Part shown: piece after piece, positions 1-8,422 of the stretch
Layout of the letters: each line of letters starts with the position of its first letter
Numbering within the stretch: position 1 is the stretch's first letter
Notes under the pieces: generated by a model
The model's database searches: none
Told to the model about the DNA's origin: nothing
The model's input: the letters and a program-made list of their open reading frames with translations, nothing else
Assembly (NCBI GenBank): GCA_003511885.1
Contig: DOIX01000145.1
Span: forward strand, 1-26,710
Length of the DNA stretch: 26,710 bases
Direction of reading: 5' to 3'
From: Cyanobacteria bacterium UBA11153
Lineage (GTDB): Bacteria > Cyanobacteriota > Cyanobacteriia > Cyanobacteriales > Coleofasciculaceae
Made by a program: the position numbers and the translations under genes

Positions 1-59
1 AGGGATTGACGGTTTTTGGAGATCTCTATTGCATCATTTTAGCCTTGACACGCCAGTAG

Positions 60-85
60 GGTGCGTTAGCGCAGTGTAACGCACC
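60..85. repeat. GTGCGTTA/TAACGCAC palindromic intergenic repeat, copy 1
   Basis: Arms GGTGCGTTA (60-68) and TAACGCACC (77-85) form a 9-bp inverted repeat with an 8-nt loop. Related copies occur at 21830-21856, 23355-23381 and, lacking the last bases, near 23441-23465. A block at 15-30 (TTTTTGGAGATCTCTATTG-like) resembles the right end of the MITE-like element at 21743-21813, which also lies just before a copy of this palindrome. It is a dispersed intergenic repeat; no function is visible. Confidence 0.75.
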
Positions 86-109
86 ATCACCACTCCCCAG
101 ACTGGATTC

Positions 110-143
110 GGGATGGGGAGATAGGGAGACAAGGGAATGGGGA
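110..143 (+). repeat. G-rich tract, potential G-quadruplex, upstream of ftrC
   Basis: Five runs of three or four G separated by short A/T-rich spacers lie 67-100 nt upstream of the ftrC start. The spacing fits a canonical G-quadruplex pattern on the + strand. Similar G-rich tracts occur at 2360-2429 and 25659-25711, so this is likely a low-complexity repeat type of this genome rather than an ftrC-specific control element. Confidence 0.5.
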
Positions 144-209
144 GAATAAGACTGTCGCAGAACTTAAGGTAAAATGCAGAGAATTCGTTAAATTGCCCAC
201 CCAATCGCA

Positions 210-575
210 ATGAGTACATCAGCAACCGCTAAACTCTCCAGTGAGAAAAACCTGGAGTCAATGAAAAACTTTGCCGAGAAATACGCAAAACAGACTAAAA
301 CCTATTTCTGTGTGGATCCTTCTGTAACCGCTGTGGTGATTGAAGGATTGGCAAAACACAAAGATGATTTGGGCGCACCCTTATGCCCCTGTCGCCACTA
401 TGAAGACAAAGAAGCAGAGGTGAAAGCCGCTTATTGGAATTGTCCTTGCATCCCCATGCGAGAACGTAAAGAGTGTCACTGTATGTTATTTTTGACACCG
501 GAAAATGATTTTGCTGGTGAAAATCAAGATATTGCGATCGAAGAAATCCACAAAGTAAGAGCGACAATGGCTTAA
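210..575 (+). CDS. ftrC: Ferredoxin-thioredoxin reductase catalytic (beta) subunit
   Basis: This 121-residue protein is the catalytic chain of ferredoxin-thioredoxin reductase. The enzyme uses a [4Fe-4S] cluster and a redox disulfide to pass electrons from photosynthetically reduced ferredoxin to thioredoxin. The diagnostic CPC-X16-CPC-X8-CHC pattern is complete: C59/C61, C78/C80, C89/C91. By alignment with the well-studied family, C59, C78, C80 and C89 should hold the cluster, and C61 and C91 form the active disulfide. Length matches the family. The ATG at 210 gives the expected short polar N-terminus; no clear Shine-Dalgarno precedes it, which is common in cyanobacteria. The variable chain is encoded elsewhere. 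A repeat tract begins directly after the stop codon. Confidence 0.97.
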   Translation: MSTSATAKLSSEKNLESMKNFAEKYAKQTKTYFCVDPSVTAVVIEGLAKHKDDLGAPLCPCRHYEDKEAEVKAAYWNCPCIPMRERKECHCMLFLTPENDFAGENQDIAIEEIHKVRATMA

Positions 576-576
576 T

Positions 577-768
577 ATTTTATGGGTTATGGGTTATGGG
601 TTATTGGTTATTGGCTATGCTCCAACAAACAACAAATAACTAACAGCTAATAGCCAACAACAAGCAACAACCAACGGTTATGGGTTATGAATTATGCACT
701 ATGCTCCAACAAACAGCAAATAACCAACAGCTAATAACCAACAATAAGCAAGAATAAGCAACAACCAA
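577..768 (+). repeat. Short-period tandem repeats with a duplicated ~60-70-nt unit
   Basis: The spacer between ftrC and the DUF309 gene is almost entirely repetitive. It opens with TTATGGG heptamers. Two related units then begin CTATGCTCCAAC, at 615 and 699, and continue as CAACAAA/CAACAAC/AATAACC heptamer-like words. The second unit runs up to the start codon at 768. The pattern is like the short tandemly repeated repetitive sequences known from filamentous cyanobacteria. The same word family is found in reverse orientation inside the CHAT gene near 11353-11410. Confidence 0.8.
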
Positions 769-1193
769 TGATCAATGAATTTTGCCAAGGAATCGATCAG
801 TTTAATCAAGAAGATTTTTATGGCTGTCACGATACCTTAGAAGCTTTGTGGATGGAAGCAATGGAACCACAAAAGAGATTTTACCAAGGAATTTTGCAAA
901 TCGCGGTTGGCTGCTATCATTTGGGTAATCTCAACTGCCGTGGTGCAGCGATTCTTCTTGGTGAAGGAATTAGACAAATTAAAGATTATCAACCTGTCTA
1001 CGAATCTATTGATGTGAGTGGATTGATTACCCAGAGTCTGAATTTATTGAAAATGGTACAACAGTTAGAATCTGAAAAAATTACTGATTTTGTTCAAGTT
1101 TTAAAAACTGCCCCAATTGACTATATGAATGAGACATGTAATGAAAAAATTGGCAGGTTTCCAAAAATTATGCGCGTTGATGCAGGTTGCTAA
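768..1193 (+). CDS. DUF309 domain protein
   Basis: This 141-residue soluble protein belongs to the DUF309 family, whose biochemical role is not established. The family pattern is clear: an acidic and aromatic N-terminal helix with HDTLEALW at about residues 21-28, followed by a FYQGILQIAVG helix and a glycine/alanine-rich GNLNCRGAAILLGEG segment. Residues past about 105 are less conserved-looking and may be a lineage-specific tail. The ATG at 768 starts exactly where the family N-terminus is expected. The preceding 190 nt are tandem repeats with no Shine-Dalgarno, so translation initiation probably relies on an unstructured AC-rich leader. Co-transcription with ftrC is possible but unproven. 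Confidence 0.85.
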   Translation: MINEFCQGIDQFNQEDFYGCHDTLEALWMEAMEPQKRFYQGILQIAVGCYHLGNLNCRGAAILLGEGIRQIKDYQPVYESIDVSGLITQSLNLLKMVQQLESEKITDFVQVLKTAPIDYMNETCNEKIGRFPKIMRVDAGC

Positions 1194-1779
1194 CAAATAT
1201 AGTATAGCAACCACCATATCGGGATCGATATAAATAGGGCTTGCTGTATAAGTCTTTCTCCTTGACGGCAATTAGATAAGAGCGCTTTAGTGGTTAGGGA
1301 AAAGTACCAGAAATAAGAGTTGCACTCCTCACAATTCATGGCCTTTTTAAGTTAAACGGAAAAATTTCCCTACACTAAAAAACCATACCCCACACAAAAA
1401 AAACCACACCCTAGCCTCACGAGAAGACTTTTTCAGCAAACCCAAAATAAATCCCACATAAATCTTCTGAGATTTATGTGGGTGAAAAGTCAATTCAATG
1501 ATATTGTTCTGGGATTTAATCCATGAAAAAACTGGGTTGAGAAATGTTTATGACCTCTTCATGAGCAAATCCCGCCATGATTTTAGAGAACGATCGCTCA
1601 AATTTCGCATCTAGTAATGTCACACTCATTATAGCACGATCTCTGGGCGAGTTTTTTGTATCTATTTCTACTGTGTTCTCAGTAAAATAGTTTTAGGCTT
1701 TCCCTTTGTCCCTTCTATATCCCCTGAAAACTGTACGATGACACTTGGGGTGCGACAGGGAGGATAGACGATGTTCCAA
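1194..1779. other. Gene-free spacer with a 13-bp hairpin
   Basis: This spacer separates the + strand DUF309 gene from the converging - strand CAAD gene. The clear structure is a perfect 13-bp hairpin with arms at 1453-1465 and 1470-1482 and a 4-nt loop (CCCACATAAATCT and its complement). On the - strand it is followed by ATTTATTTT, so it may be a distal terminator for the CAAD transcript. No convincing gene is seen; a 37-codon - strand ORF (1516-1629) is noted only as unsupported. Confidence 0.5.
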
Positions 1780-2220
1780 TTACTGTTTGCCCAATAGTTG
1801 GTCTTTGAGAGCATTAAACTCATTACCTAACTCTTTACGGGTTTCAGCTTTCCAGAGGTAACGCGCAATAAACCAGATGGTGTAGCCAACCCCTACCAGT
1901 TCAAAAATAGGGGCTAACAGGGGGATATCATTGATTGCGTCGAGTATCGCCAGGGTGAGATAGACAGAGATACCTCCCCCGACTACTAGTCCAATGAGGA
2001 TTAGGGCTGATTGGTACTGGTAATAAAATCCGCTGATTATACCGGGCAGTTTTGATAGGAAATCAAAAACAGGTTGGATTAATTCCTGCCAAGATTGATC
2101 TGGGGTAGGCTTGGATGAAGAAAACTGCGCGATCGCACCGGGTTGTTCGACATTTACGTCTACCTTATTCTCTGGGGAACTGCTCTCGGTATAGACAGAT
2201 TCTTGTGGGTTCGGTTCCAT
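1780..2220 (-). CDS. CAAD-domain (CURT1-like) thylakoid membrane protein
   Basis: This 146-residue protein has a polar, proline/serine-rich N-terminus (about 1-45), then an amphipathic segment. Two transmembrane helices follow (about 71-92 and 100-120), and a charged amphipathic C-terminal helix ends in KDQLLGKQ. This is the layout of the CAAD domain, found in cyanobacterial proteins, fused to some aminoacyl-tRNA synthetases, and homologous to plant CURT1, which bends thylakoid membranes. Here it stands alone, as is usual for the cyanobacterial CurT type. The start is supported by AGAGG about 7 nt upstream of the ATG. It is most likely thylakoid-located with a role in membrane curvature; the specific function is inferred from homology. 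Confidence 0.85.
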   Translation of the reverse strand: MEPNPQESVYTESSSPENKVDVNVEQPGAIAQFSSSKPTPDQSWQELIQPVFDFLSKLPGIISGFYYQYQSALILIGLVVGGGISVYLTLAILDAINDIPLLAPIFELVGVGYTIWFIARYLWKAETRKELGNEFNALKDQLLGKQ

Positions 2221-2698
2221 ATTTCCTCTACTGTTACTTCAATTTAGGACATTTTATCGTTTGAAGGAGGCAGCTAAATAAGATTACAGGATTATTGAAC
2301 TTTTGCCCATAGTAGCAAAAGTTTTCTCAATAACTTGTCTTGCGCCGATCGAAAAGAAAGGGAGCAGGGGAGCAGGGGAGTAGGGGATCGGGAGAGTCGG
2401 GGGGCTGGGGAGGAGACGATCGGGAGGGTGAGACTATTTTTTTACTTTATCCTTTTTTTCCGGTCACTTTTCCCTAAATCTGGTCATTACCAAGATTTTC
2501 CCTAAAAATTTAATTTCCTCTTTACCTTTTTCGGGTTGCTCGCAGAAGACGGGCTAATCGAAGACATGTTAATGGCAAGACAGAACATATCTCCATTGAC
2601 AACCAGCCATTACAATGGGCAGAGGAAATAGTTGATGAGCCATTAATTGTTAAGCATTACCCATTATCCAAGTTTTGCTTGCTAACTAACAACTAAGT
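2221..2698. other. Spacer with G-rich tract (2360-2429)
   Basis: This region lies between two - strand genes: upstream of the CAAD gene and downstream of the pterin synthase gene. Its main feature is a G-rich tract at 2360-2429 built from GGGAGCAGGGGAGCA-like words, a strong G-quadruplex pattern on the + strand. A T-rich patch follows (2435-2475). No ORF, tRNA or clear terminator hairpin is seen in the rest. Confidence 0.5.
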
Positions 2699-3511
2699 TT
2701 AAGAGTAAGCTTCAGAGTAGTTATTGGGACTTTCAATCAATTTGACTTTGTAAAGGTGTGCCCCTAACTCTTGAATGGGCAGCTTGAGTAAATCGCGGAT
2801 ATGGATGGTCATATTTTCAGTAGTGGGGATAACTTCGGCAAAATAGGGAATATCTTTGTTAAGGAAGGTATGATCGAAAAGCTGGATAACATGGTCATCA
2901 ATAACCTTGTGCAATGCTTCTAAATCAACAATTGTGCCAATGCGAGGGTCAATTTCTCCTTTGACGGTTACTTCTAGATGATAATTGTGTCCGTGACCAT
3001 GAGGACGAGCGCATTTACCATATATTTCGTAGTTTTCTGCATCTGTCAGATGGGGATGAGCGAGCCGATGAGCAGCGCTAAAGTGAGTAGATACTGTGAG
3101 ATGTGCTTCCATACTTTTTCCTTGATAGTCTGCCCAAAGTTCGGGGTGTTCAAATAGTTGAATATTCACGAGTGGTAAGTGTCCAATTAATCGGTTCCAA
3201 ATTACTCGTGCTATGTTTTCGGTGGTGGGTAAGGTTTGGGTAAATTCTGACCAAGTGTGATTCAGATAGCTATTGTCGAGTTGGCTAGTAACTTCCTGAT
3301 GAAGGATTTTTTTCACTTTAGATAAGTTTTGTACCATGCCATATTCATTTATCTCTCCTATCAGGGAGACAAATAGCACGTAGTTATGTCCGTGTCCAGG
3401 AAATCGGGAAGATGTGCCAAATTTTTCGATGTTTTCTGTTTCACTTATTTCTGGTAACCAATAGCGGTGACTGGCAGAGAAGTTGGCACGGCGGGTAATA
3501 ATACATTCCAT
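2699..3511 (-). CDS. Two-domain 6-pyruvoyl-tetrahydropterin synthase / QueD-like protein
   Basis: This 270-residue protein contains two consecutive PTPS/QueD folds, each normally about 120-130 residues. The C-terminal copy (about 134-270) is complete: zinc ligands H148, H173 and H175, catalytic C167 (GKCARPHG), the DH motif at 213-214, and the pterin-anchoring Glu in KLIESP near 260. The N-terminal copy (1-130) keeps the zinc ligands H15, H40 and H42 and the Glu in QLFEHP. The catalytic Cys position is Ser (S34) and the DH motif reads DN (79-80). The product probably acts on dihydroneopterin triphosphate, giving a 6-substituted tetrahydropterin for queuosine or biopterin-type cofactors; the exact reaction cannot be decided here. 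The first half looks catalytically dead but structural. Confidence 0.9.
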   Translation of the reverse strand: MECIITRRANFSASHRYWLPEISETENIEKFGTSSRFPGHGHNYVLFVSLIGEINEYGMVQNLSKVKKILHQEVTSQLDNSYLNHTWSEFTQTLPTTENIARVIWNRLIGHLPLVNIQLFEHPELWADYQGKSMEAHLTVSTHFSAAHRLAHPHLTDAENYEIYGKCARPHGHGHNYHLEVTVKGEIDPRIGTIVDLEALHKVIDDHVIQLFDHTFLNKDIPYFAEVIPTTENMTIHIRDLLKLPIQELGAHLYKVKLIESPNNYSEAYS

Positions 3512-3973
3512 TAATCTTGTCGGCTAGGGAGAAATTGAAAAGTTAGACTTAGGACTTGCGATCGTTAACCCAGTTTCAAGGTAAAATTGCTTGGTTTGGG
3601 CACTAGAGAGGAATGGAGAAATCTGGTTGCTCATCCCTTTGTGGGTAAGTCCTGAGATTGTTAAGAGTTCCCTCTTACTTAAGTTTACGCAACAAGACTA
3701 AGATTAAAATTTCCTGTTGTTAAACCGAGAGATATAGCACTACGGGTTGAGATGAGGACGTTTGGCTCCCCCTTCACCCCCCTCATCAGGCAGGGAAGCC
3801 TCAAGAGAATGTTCTCATATTTGTACTGCGATAATTATGAATCCTCATAATTTGTCGCTAGCGATCTAAATTTAGATGACGATTCAAATCATCCCTATTA
3901 AGAGAGATGGGGATAATCCAGAGGATTTATAGCAACTCCCTTGTCTAGAGCTACTTTTTGCTGCAAACCCTGG
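3512..3973. other. Spacer upstream of the pterin synthase gene
   Basis: This region lies upstream of the two-domain pterin synthase and downstream of the cyclase gene, both on the - strand. A 14-nt perfect palindrome, ATCTAAATTTAGAT, lies at 3864-3877. A C-rich patch at about 3769-3783 resembles the CCCCCC/GGGGGG repeats elsewhere. No coding region is supported. Confidence 0.4.
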
Positions 3974-6900
3974 TTATTTTTTGGGAAACTGAGAGAACAA
4001 AATGAGACATCCTCCAGTAATTGCTATTGCTAAGGCTGGAGGAATTAAAGGAACCCAACCTCCTTGTAATAAAATATACCAGGAGCAGCCAGCTAAAATA
4101 ACAGTAGCAACTCCTATTTTAATCGCCAAAACCAGTAGTGATTTATAACGCTTAACTAGGATTCCTCCTGCCAAACACCAGGAATAAATCCAGATATTTT
4201 CCTGAAATTTTGATAACCACCAAAGTAAGGGGCGATTGTCTAAAACAGCACTGAGAATTTGACTAACTGCGTGGGCTTGAATTTCTACCCCAGTCACAAC
4301 CTGAATTGATCCTCCAGCTCTACTGTCAGGTATCCGCCAATTATCGTCGTTAAAACTGGGTGCTGTTGTGCCAATGAGGACAATGCGATTTTTGACTAAG
4401 TTGGGATCGAATTTACCGTTGATAAAGTCTGTAAGGGTAATGGTAGGTGCAATCTGGCGAGTAGCGCGATAATTGAGTAAGATTTGGTAACCGTTTGGGT
4501 CAATATTATGATAGCTAGCTGTGTTTTTTTCGATTTTTTTAAATACAACTGAACCGAGCTGAAGGTAACTCTCGGCAAAAAGCTTAGGTTCGATTTTTTT
4601 TTCGGCTAAATAACGGGTAGCTATTTGCCAACTAAAAGAGTATTGATTTTGACAAGGGGAGGGTGAGTCTACACCTAAAATCTGACGACGAACAACTTCA
4701 TCTGAATCGAGGACAACATTATTAAAACCCTGTCTTTCGCGTGGAACTTCTGGTGGTGGATTTACCCCTGGTTCGCCGTAATTGCAAATAGCGAAAAAGC
4801 GTTCATTTTTAGCAATACGAGTTGCTAAATCGCGATATTTGGTTTCCACAGGGCGATCTCGATAAATATCTAAACCAATTACTGTTGGTTGATATGATTC
4901 CAATTTAGCTAATAGTTTATCTAGGAAACGATCTGATAGGGAAGCACCTACTCTTTCTTGAGGAGGTTGAGCCTGGACATCTTTTTCGGTAATCGTAATA
5001 ATGACAAATCTATCATCTAATTTTTCATTTGGTCGAGCTTGCATTAAGCGATCGAATGTTTGGAGTTCCCAAGGCTGCAACCAGCCTTGGGAGCGGATTC
5101 CGATGACTAAGGTGGTTGCGATCGCAGTTGCTGCAAGTACTGATAACCAATCTCCCCACTTCCGCATAAATAATTTTACGGGAAATTCTTTTTCTTGGGG
5201 TGGAGGAATTTCATAAACTGGTACGGGTTCAGGAATATTTTTTAAGGTGCGTAAACCACCGTAATTGGCATTAATATTCAGGCTATTTTTCACGGTATTG
5301 TAGACCGTTTTTGAGAGGCAAATTCCCCCGGCTGGTGCTTGGGTTTGGAGTCGTGCTGCCATATTTACGCCATTTCCCATCACATCATTGCTACTAAAGA
5401 ATACTTCACCCCAATGGATGCCAATGCGGTGACGTAAAACTTCAGATTTGGGGAGATTAGAGGCAGCAATCGCGATGGATTTTTGCATGGCAATAGCGGC
5501 AGATACGGCTTGCTCTGCACTGTTAAAGTACATTAATAATCCATCACCTAAAGATTTGATAATTTGCCCTTCAAATTCCTGACAAAGTTGAGTCATTACT
5601 TGGAAGTCACGGTAGATTAATTCTAAGGTTTTTTGTTCATTTTCTACCATCTTTCTGGTAAATGACTCTACATCTGTAAAGATAATTGCTGCCATGACTC
5701 TACCTTGACCGAGATGTGGAATTTGTGCGGAAGTTGGGCTAGATTTTGGAGCAGAATTATTGATGGTATCTTCTTCTCGGCGATCCCGATCTATATTTAT
5801 ATTTGATCCTGGTATACAGGGATTGAAAGCCGCAAGCTGGAGATGGATCCAATCCAAATTAAAAACTAATTTATAAATAGGATTATAAATAACTAAATTG
5901 CCGTCTTCCTTCCTGACTAACCCCGATAAACGTAATTCTATATGTTCCGGAGAATTAGTAGCAGGAATCTTACCTCTTTGGCAAATTGCCCGATATAATA
6001 AGAGTAATTTTTCCCTAGATCCCACAGAGTAAGGAGCAGCAAAGCTATCAGAATCTCTAAACTGACAAAGGCGATCCCGAATTGTTTTAAGATGTTCTGG
6101 CTCGTCGTGAGTTTCCCATTTTTCCACAATCTGCTTTTGGACAAACTCTTCCACCCATCCTGCTTCTGCCTCATCGGGAATAATACAGATTCCGTTGGGT
6201 TGATTGCGGCAATAATTAGCAATAATATCGCATAATTTTTGGGTCAAAAATGGTTGACCTCCTGTCCAATATAGCACCTCTCTCAATACTCCAAGAGGCT
6301 GGCTGACTTTCCCTACTAATCCTTCAGCTAAAGCAGCACTTTCTTGGAGTTGAAAACCAGTTAATTCAATGGCTTTGCCAATGTTAAAAGGTGTAGAGTT
6401 TTTATCTTGAATCAAGTCTGATGGAGTGGCTACTCCTAACAAGGCAAAAGTCAAGCGTCTATATTCTGGATTGGTTCCTCGTTTGTCATAGCAATTACGA
6501 ATTAAGGCAAAGAAATCATCTGTGGGAAAACTTAAACCGAGAACGCTATCAATTTCATCGATAAAAACAACTATGTTTTCGGTTATTTGGACGAGCAATA
6601 CTGTTTCAATAAATTCACCCAACCGCTGAATTGGAGAAAGATCCTCTCGCTCTCGCAACCAATTGCGGCGATTTACTTCTAAATCAAAACCGCTGATTAA
6701 TTCTTGAATAATCCCACCATACCATTGTTGGGCAGTAATTTGTTGGCTACCAATGCCAGTAAGTTCGATTTCTGTACAGGCGATACCTTGTTGTTTGAGG
6801 TGATACATCGTCTGTATCCGCAGGGAGGATTTTCCCATTTGTCGGGAATTAAGGATATAGCAATATTCTCCAGCTAATAGGGAGTTAAATAAATCTGAGT

Positions 6901-6988
6901 CTGCTTGTCTTACCACGTAGGTGGGTGAATCTGGCGGCAAACTCCCGCCAATTTGATAGCGATAATTTGAGTTAGGTTGAGTACTCAT
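3974..6988 (-). CDS. AAA-like ATPase - class III adenylate cyclase - CHASE2 membrane protein
   Basis: This 1004-residue fusion has four parts. (1) An AAA-like ATPase of the AAA_35 type, about 15-380, has Walker A SRQMGKSSL (48-56) and Walker B VFIDEID (141-147). (2) A class III nucleotide cyclase, about 428-595, has metal Asp D439 and D482, adenine-specifying K478 and the N542/R546 pair in the VNMAAR motif, so it looks active for cAMP. (3) A transmembrane helix, about 613-632, leads into a CHASE2 sensor domain, about 637-905. (4) Three C-terminal transmembrane helices lie at about 931-945, 950-972 and 978-998. Usual CHASE2 proteins have the sensor first and the enzyme after the helices; here the enzyme is N-terminal. 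The predicted topology puts ATPase and cyclase in the cytoplasm and CHASE2 in the periplasm. The gene starts 60 nt after the vMAP-AAA gene. Confidence 0.92.
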   Translation of the reverse strand: MSTQPNSNYRYQIGGSLPPDSPTYVVRQADSDLFNSLLAGEYCYILNSRQMGKSSLRIQTMYHLKQQGIACTEIELTGIGSQQITAQQWYGGIIQELISGFDLEVNRRNWLREREDLSPIQRLGEFIETVLLVQITENIVVFIDEIDSVLGLSFPTDDFFALIRNCYDKRGTNPEYRRLTFALLGVATPSDLIQDKNSTPFNIGKAIELTGFQLQESAALAEGLVGKVSQPLGVLREVLYWTGGQPFLTQKLCDIIANYCRNQPNGICIIPDEAEAGWVEEFVQKQIVEKWETHDEPEHLKTIRDRLCQFRDSDSFAAPYSVGSREKLLLLYRAICQRGKIPATNSPEHIELRLSGLVRKEDGNLVIYNPIYKLVFNLDWIHLQLAAFNPCIPGSNINIDRDRREEDTINNSAPKSSPTSAQIPHLGQGRVMAAIIFTDVESFTRKMVENEQKTLELIYRDFQVMTQLCQEFEGQIIKSLGDGLLMYFNSAEQAVSAAIAMQKSIAIAASNLPKSEVLRHRIGIHWGEVFFSSNDVMGNGVNMAARLQTQAPAGGICLSKTVYNTVKNSLNINANYGGLRTLKNIPEPVPVYEIPPPQEKEFPVKLFMRKWGDWLSVLAATAIATTLVIGIRSQGWLQPWELQTFDRLMQARPNEKLDDRFVIITITEKDVQAQPPQERVGASLSDRFLDKLLAKLESYQPTVIGLDIYRDRPVETKYRDLATRIAKNERFFAICNYGEPGVNPPPEVPRERQGFNNVVLDSDEVVRRQILGVDSPSPCQNQYSFSWQIATRYLAEKKIEPKLFAESYLQLGSVVFKKIEKNTASYHNIDPNGYQILLNYRATRQIAPTITLTDFINGKFDPNLVKNRIVLIGTTAPSFNDDNWRIPDSRAGGSIQVVTGVEIQAHAVSQILSAVLDNRPLLWWLSKFQENIWIYSWCLAGGILVKRYKSLLVLAIKIGVATVILAGCSWYILLQGGWVPLIPPALAIAITGGCLILFSQFPKK

Positions 6989-7048
6989 TAGATATAGGAA
7001 AAGTCAAAAATAATAACTTATACCCTTTTCAAAAGTTAAAATCACGCA

Positions 7049-8422
7049 TTAGTGGGAAGGGAATAGGTGTTGACAGAAATACTGACGATATAAATTACAT
7101 CTTGGTTGTACTTCATTACCGGAAAGTTTTACTAATCCCATACTTTGCAATTGATACGCCTCAATTGGTTCGAGTTGTACGGCTTCTGTGGAGTTAACCA
7201 CTTTTTTGAAAGCTCCTGCCAGTTGAGGATGAGAGTGCAAATGTAGTAAGTTTTCCCGCAAATGGCTAGCATAAATTCCAGCTTCTGTGGGGGCATCTGC
7301 TAAGAATTTCTCCAGTTGAGTCTCTGGATAATTTTTCAGGTGATAGAAGGCTAAATCTAATAAGTAAGGGTGTCCTCCTATCATATTCATGAGTGCTGCA
7401 ACTAAATTCATGTCTGGTTCTAGTTTATGCTGTTTGGCAAATTCTTGCACCTGAAGAGAGGTAAATTCTGATAATTCAATTGGTAAGCCGACGTTAAAAG
7501 GAGATTGATTAATATTTAGTCGGATATAAACATCGGTAGAGTGAATTAACGCTAATCGCAATTTTTTCCACCTCGGGCGACTCCTAGCCTTTTCATACCA
7601 GGAACGTAATAACCCAAAAAAGTCTTCGTAAATTTCTGGATGGGGAAAGAGCAAATCCACATCATCTAAACATAAGGCTAGAGGACTATCTCCTGATGGG
7701 ATGAGATAGTCTTCAAAATAGGTGGTACAGCTAACTTTAGAACCCATGTCTTCTTCATCCCAGTATTCGTTTAAATGATTGGGTAAATTCAGTTCTCTAC
7801 TAATATTAATGCACAGCCACCGCAAGAATTTATCTAAATCCGTCAAATGGGTTTTTCTATCTGCTAGTTTAAAGCTTAAATTGGCGGTACGATATCCTTG
7901 TGCGGCTAAGAGTGTTAGTACTTTAGTAATGAGAAAGGTTTTCCCCATCAGTCGGCTAGCTTTAATTCTGACTAATGAACCTGGTTGTAGCATAGTTTTA
8001 TAACAGGTTGTTTCTAGAGGAGATCTTTCTACATAGCGTTCAAAGGTTAACAATTCAGTTTGTGGCGGATAGGTAGATATTGATTCTTGATTGTTGGGCA
8101 TTATTTTGGCTGAATTATGAATTTTAGCTAAGGAAGGTTTGGTAATAGTTTGCTCTTGCCCGTATCTTTCAATCACTTGTTTGAAATTACTCTTTTTTAC
8201 TTTTTCTCCGAAGACTTCGCTTAGTGTTTTCCATAGCTTGGGTGCGACATCTTGACTGATATAACTCGTCGCATATTGATGTTTGGCAGCAATTTCATCG
8301 TACTCTTGTCTCTGCCAAGTCCCTTTGAGTATAATTACCTCAACATCAGTTAAACTTCGCTTAACTTTCAGGGATAGGGCTTGGTTAGTAATTTTTAGTG
8401 CCTCGTCTAAATCGAACTCCAT
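7049..8422 (-). CDS. vMAP-domain AAA-like ATPase without effector
   Basis: This 457-residue protein starts with a helix-turn-helix-like vMAP-type N-terminal domain (about 5-85; KRSLTDVEVIILKGTWQ, then YDEIAAKHQYATSYI). Such domains are common on cyanobacterial NTPases and linked in the literature to predicted conflict or ternary signalling systems. An AAA-like (AAA_35) module follows from about 117, with a divergent Walker A KASRLMGKTFL (154-164, K161) and Walker B LALCLDDVD (248-256). It shares PFNVG-x3-IELxxF and GGxPYL motifs with the ATPase half of the next gene, so the two are paralogues. The protein ends after the winged-helix-like tail with no C-terminal repeats or enzymatic effector, unlike many relatives. 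AGGA precedes the ATG. The next gene follows after 60 nt in the same direction, suggesting an operon. Confidence 0.85.
   Translation of the reverse strand: MEFDLDEALKITNQALSLKVKRSLTDVEVIILKGTWQRQEYDEIAAKHQYATSYISQDVAPKLWKTLSEVFGEKVKKSNFKQVIERYGQEQTITKPSLAKIHNSAKIMPNNQESISTYPPQTELLTFERYVERSPLETTCYKTMLQPGSLVRIKASRLMGKTFLITKVLTLLAAQGYRTANLSFKLADRKTHLTDLDKFLRWLCINISRELNLPNHLNEYWDEEDMGSKVSCTTYFEDYLIPSGDSPLALCLDDVDLLFPHPEIYEDFFGLLRSWYEKARSRPRWKKLRLALIHSTDVYIRLNINQSPFNVGLPIELSEFTSLQVQEFAKQHKLEPDMNLVAALMNMIGGHPYLLDLAFYHLKNYPETQLEKFLADAPTEAGIYASHLRENLLHLHSHPQLAGAFKKVVNSTEAVQLEPIEAYQLQSMGLVKLSGNEVQPRCNLYRQYFCQHLFPSH

Noticed and set aside
34..225. 63-codon - strand ORF at the left edge
   Set aside because: It crosses a palindromic repeat and a G-rich tract and overlaps the ftrC start; the translation has no family signature.
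1324..1333. ACTCCTCACA, the core word of the cyanobacterial Yfr1 small RNA
   Set aside because: The flanking 5' hairpin and 3' terminator hairpin expected of Yfr1 are not visible, so the ten-base match alone is weak.
1516..1629. 37-codon - strand ORF with a TATAAT-like word just before it
   Set aside because: No Shine-Dalgarno, no recognisable domain and too short to separate from chance in AT-rich spacer.
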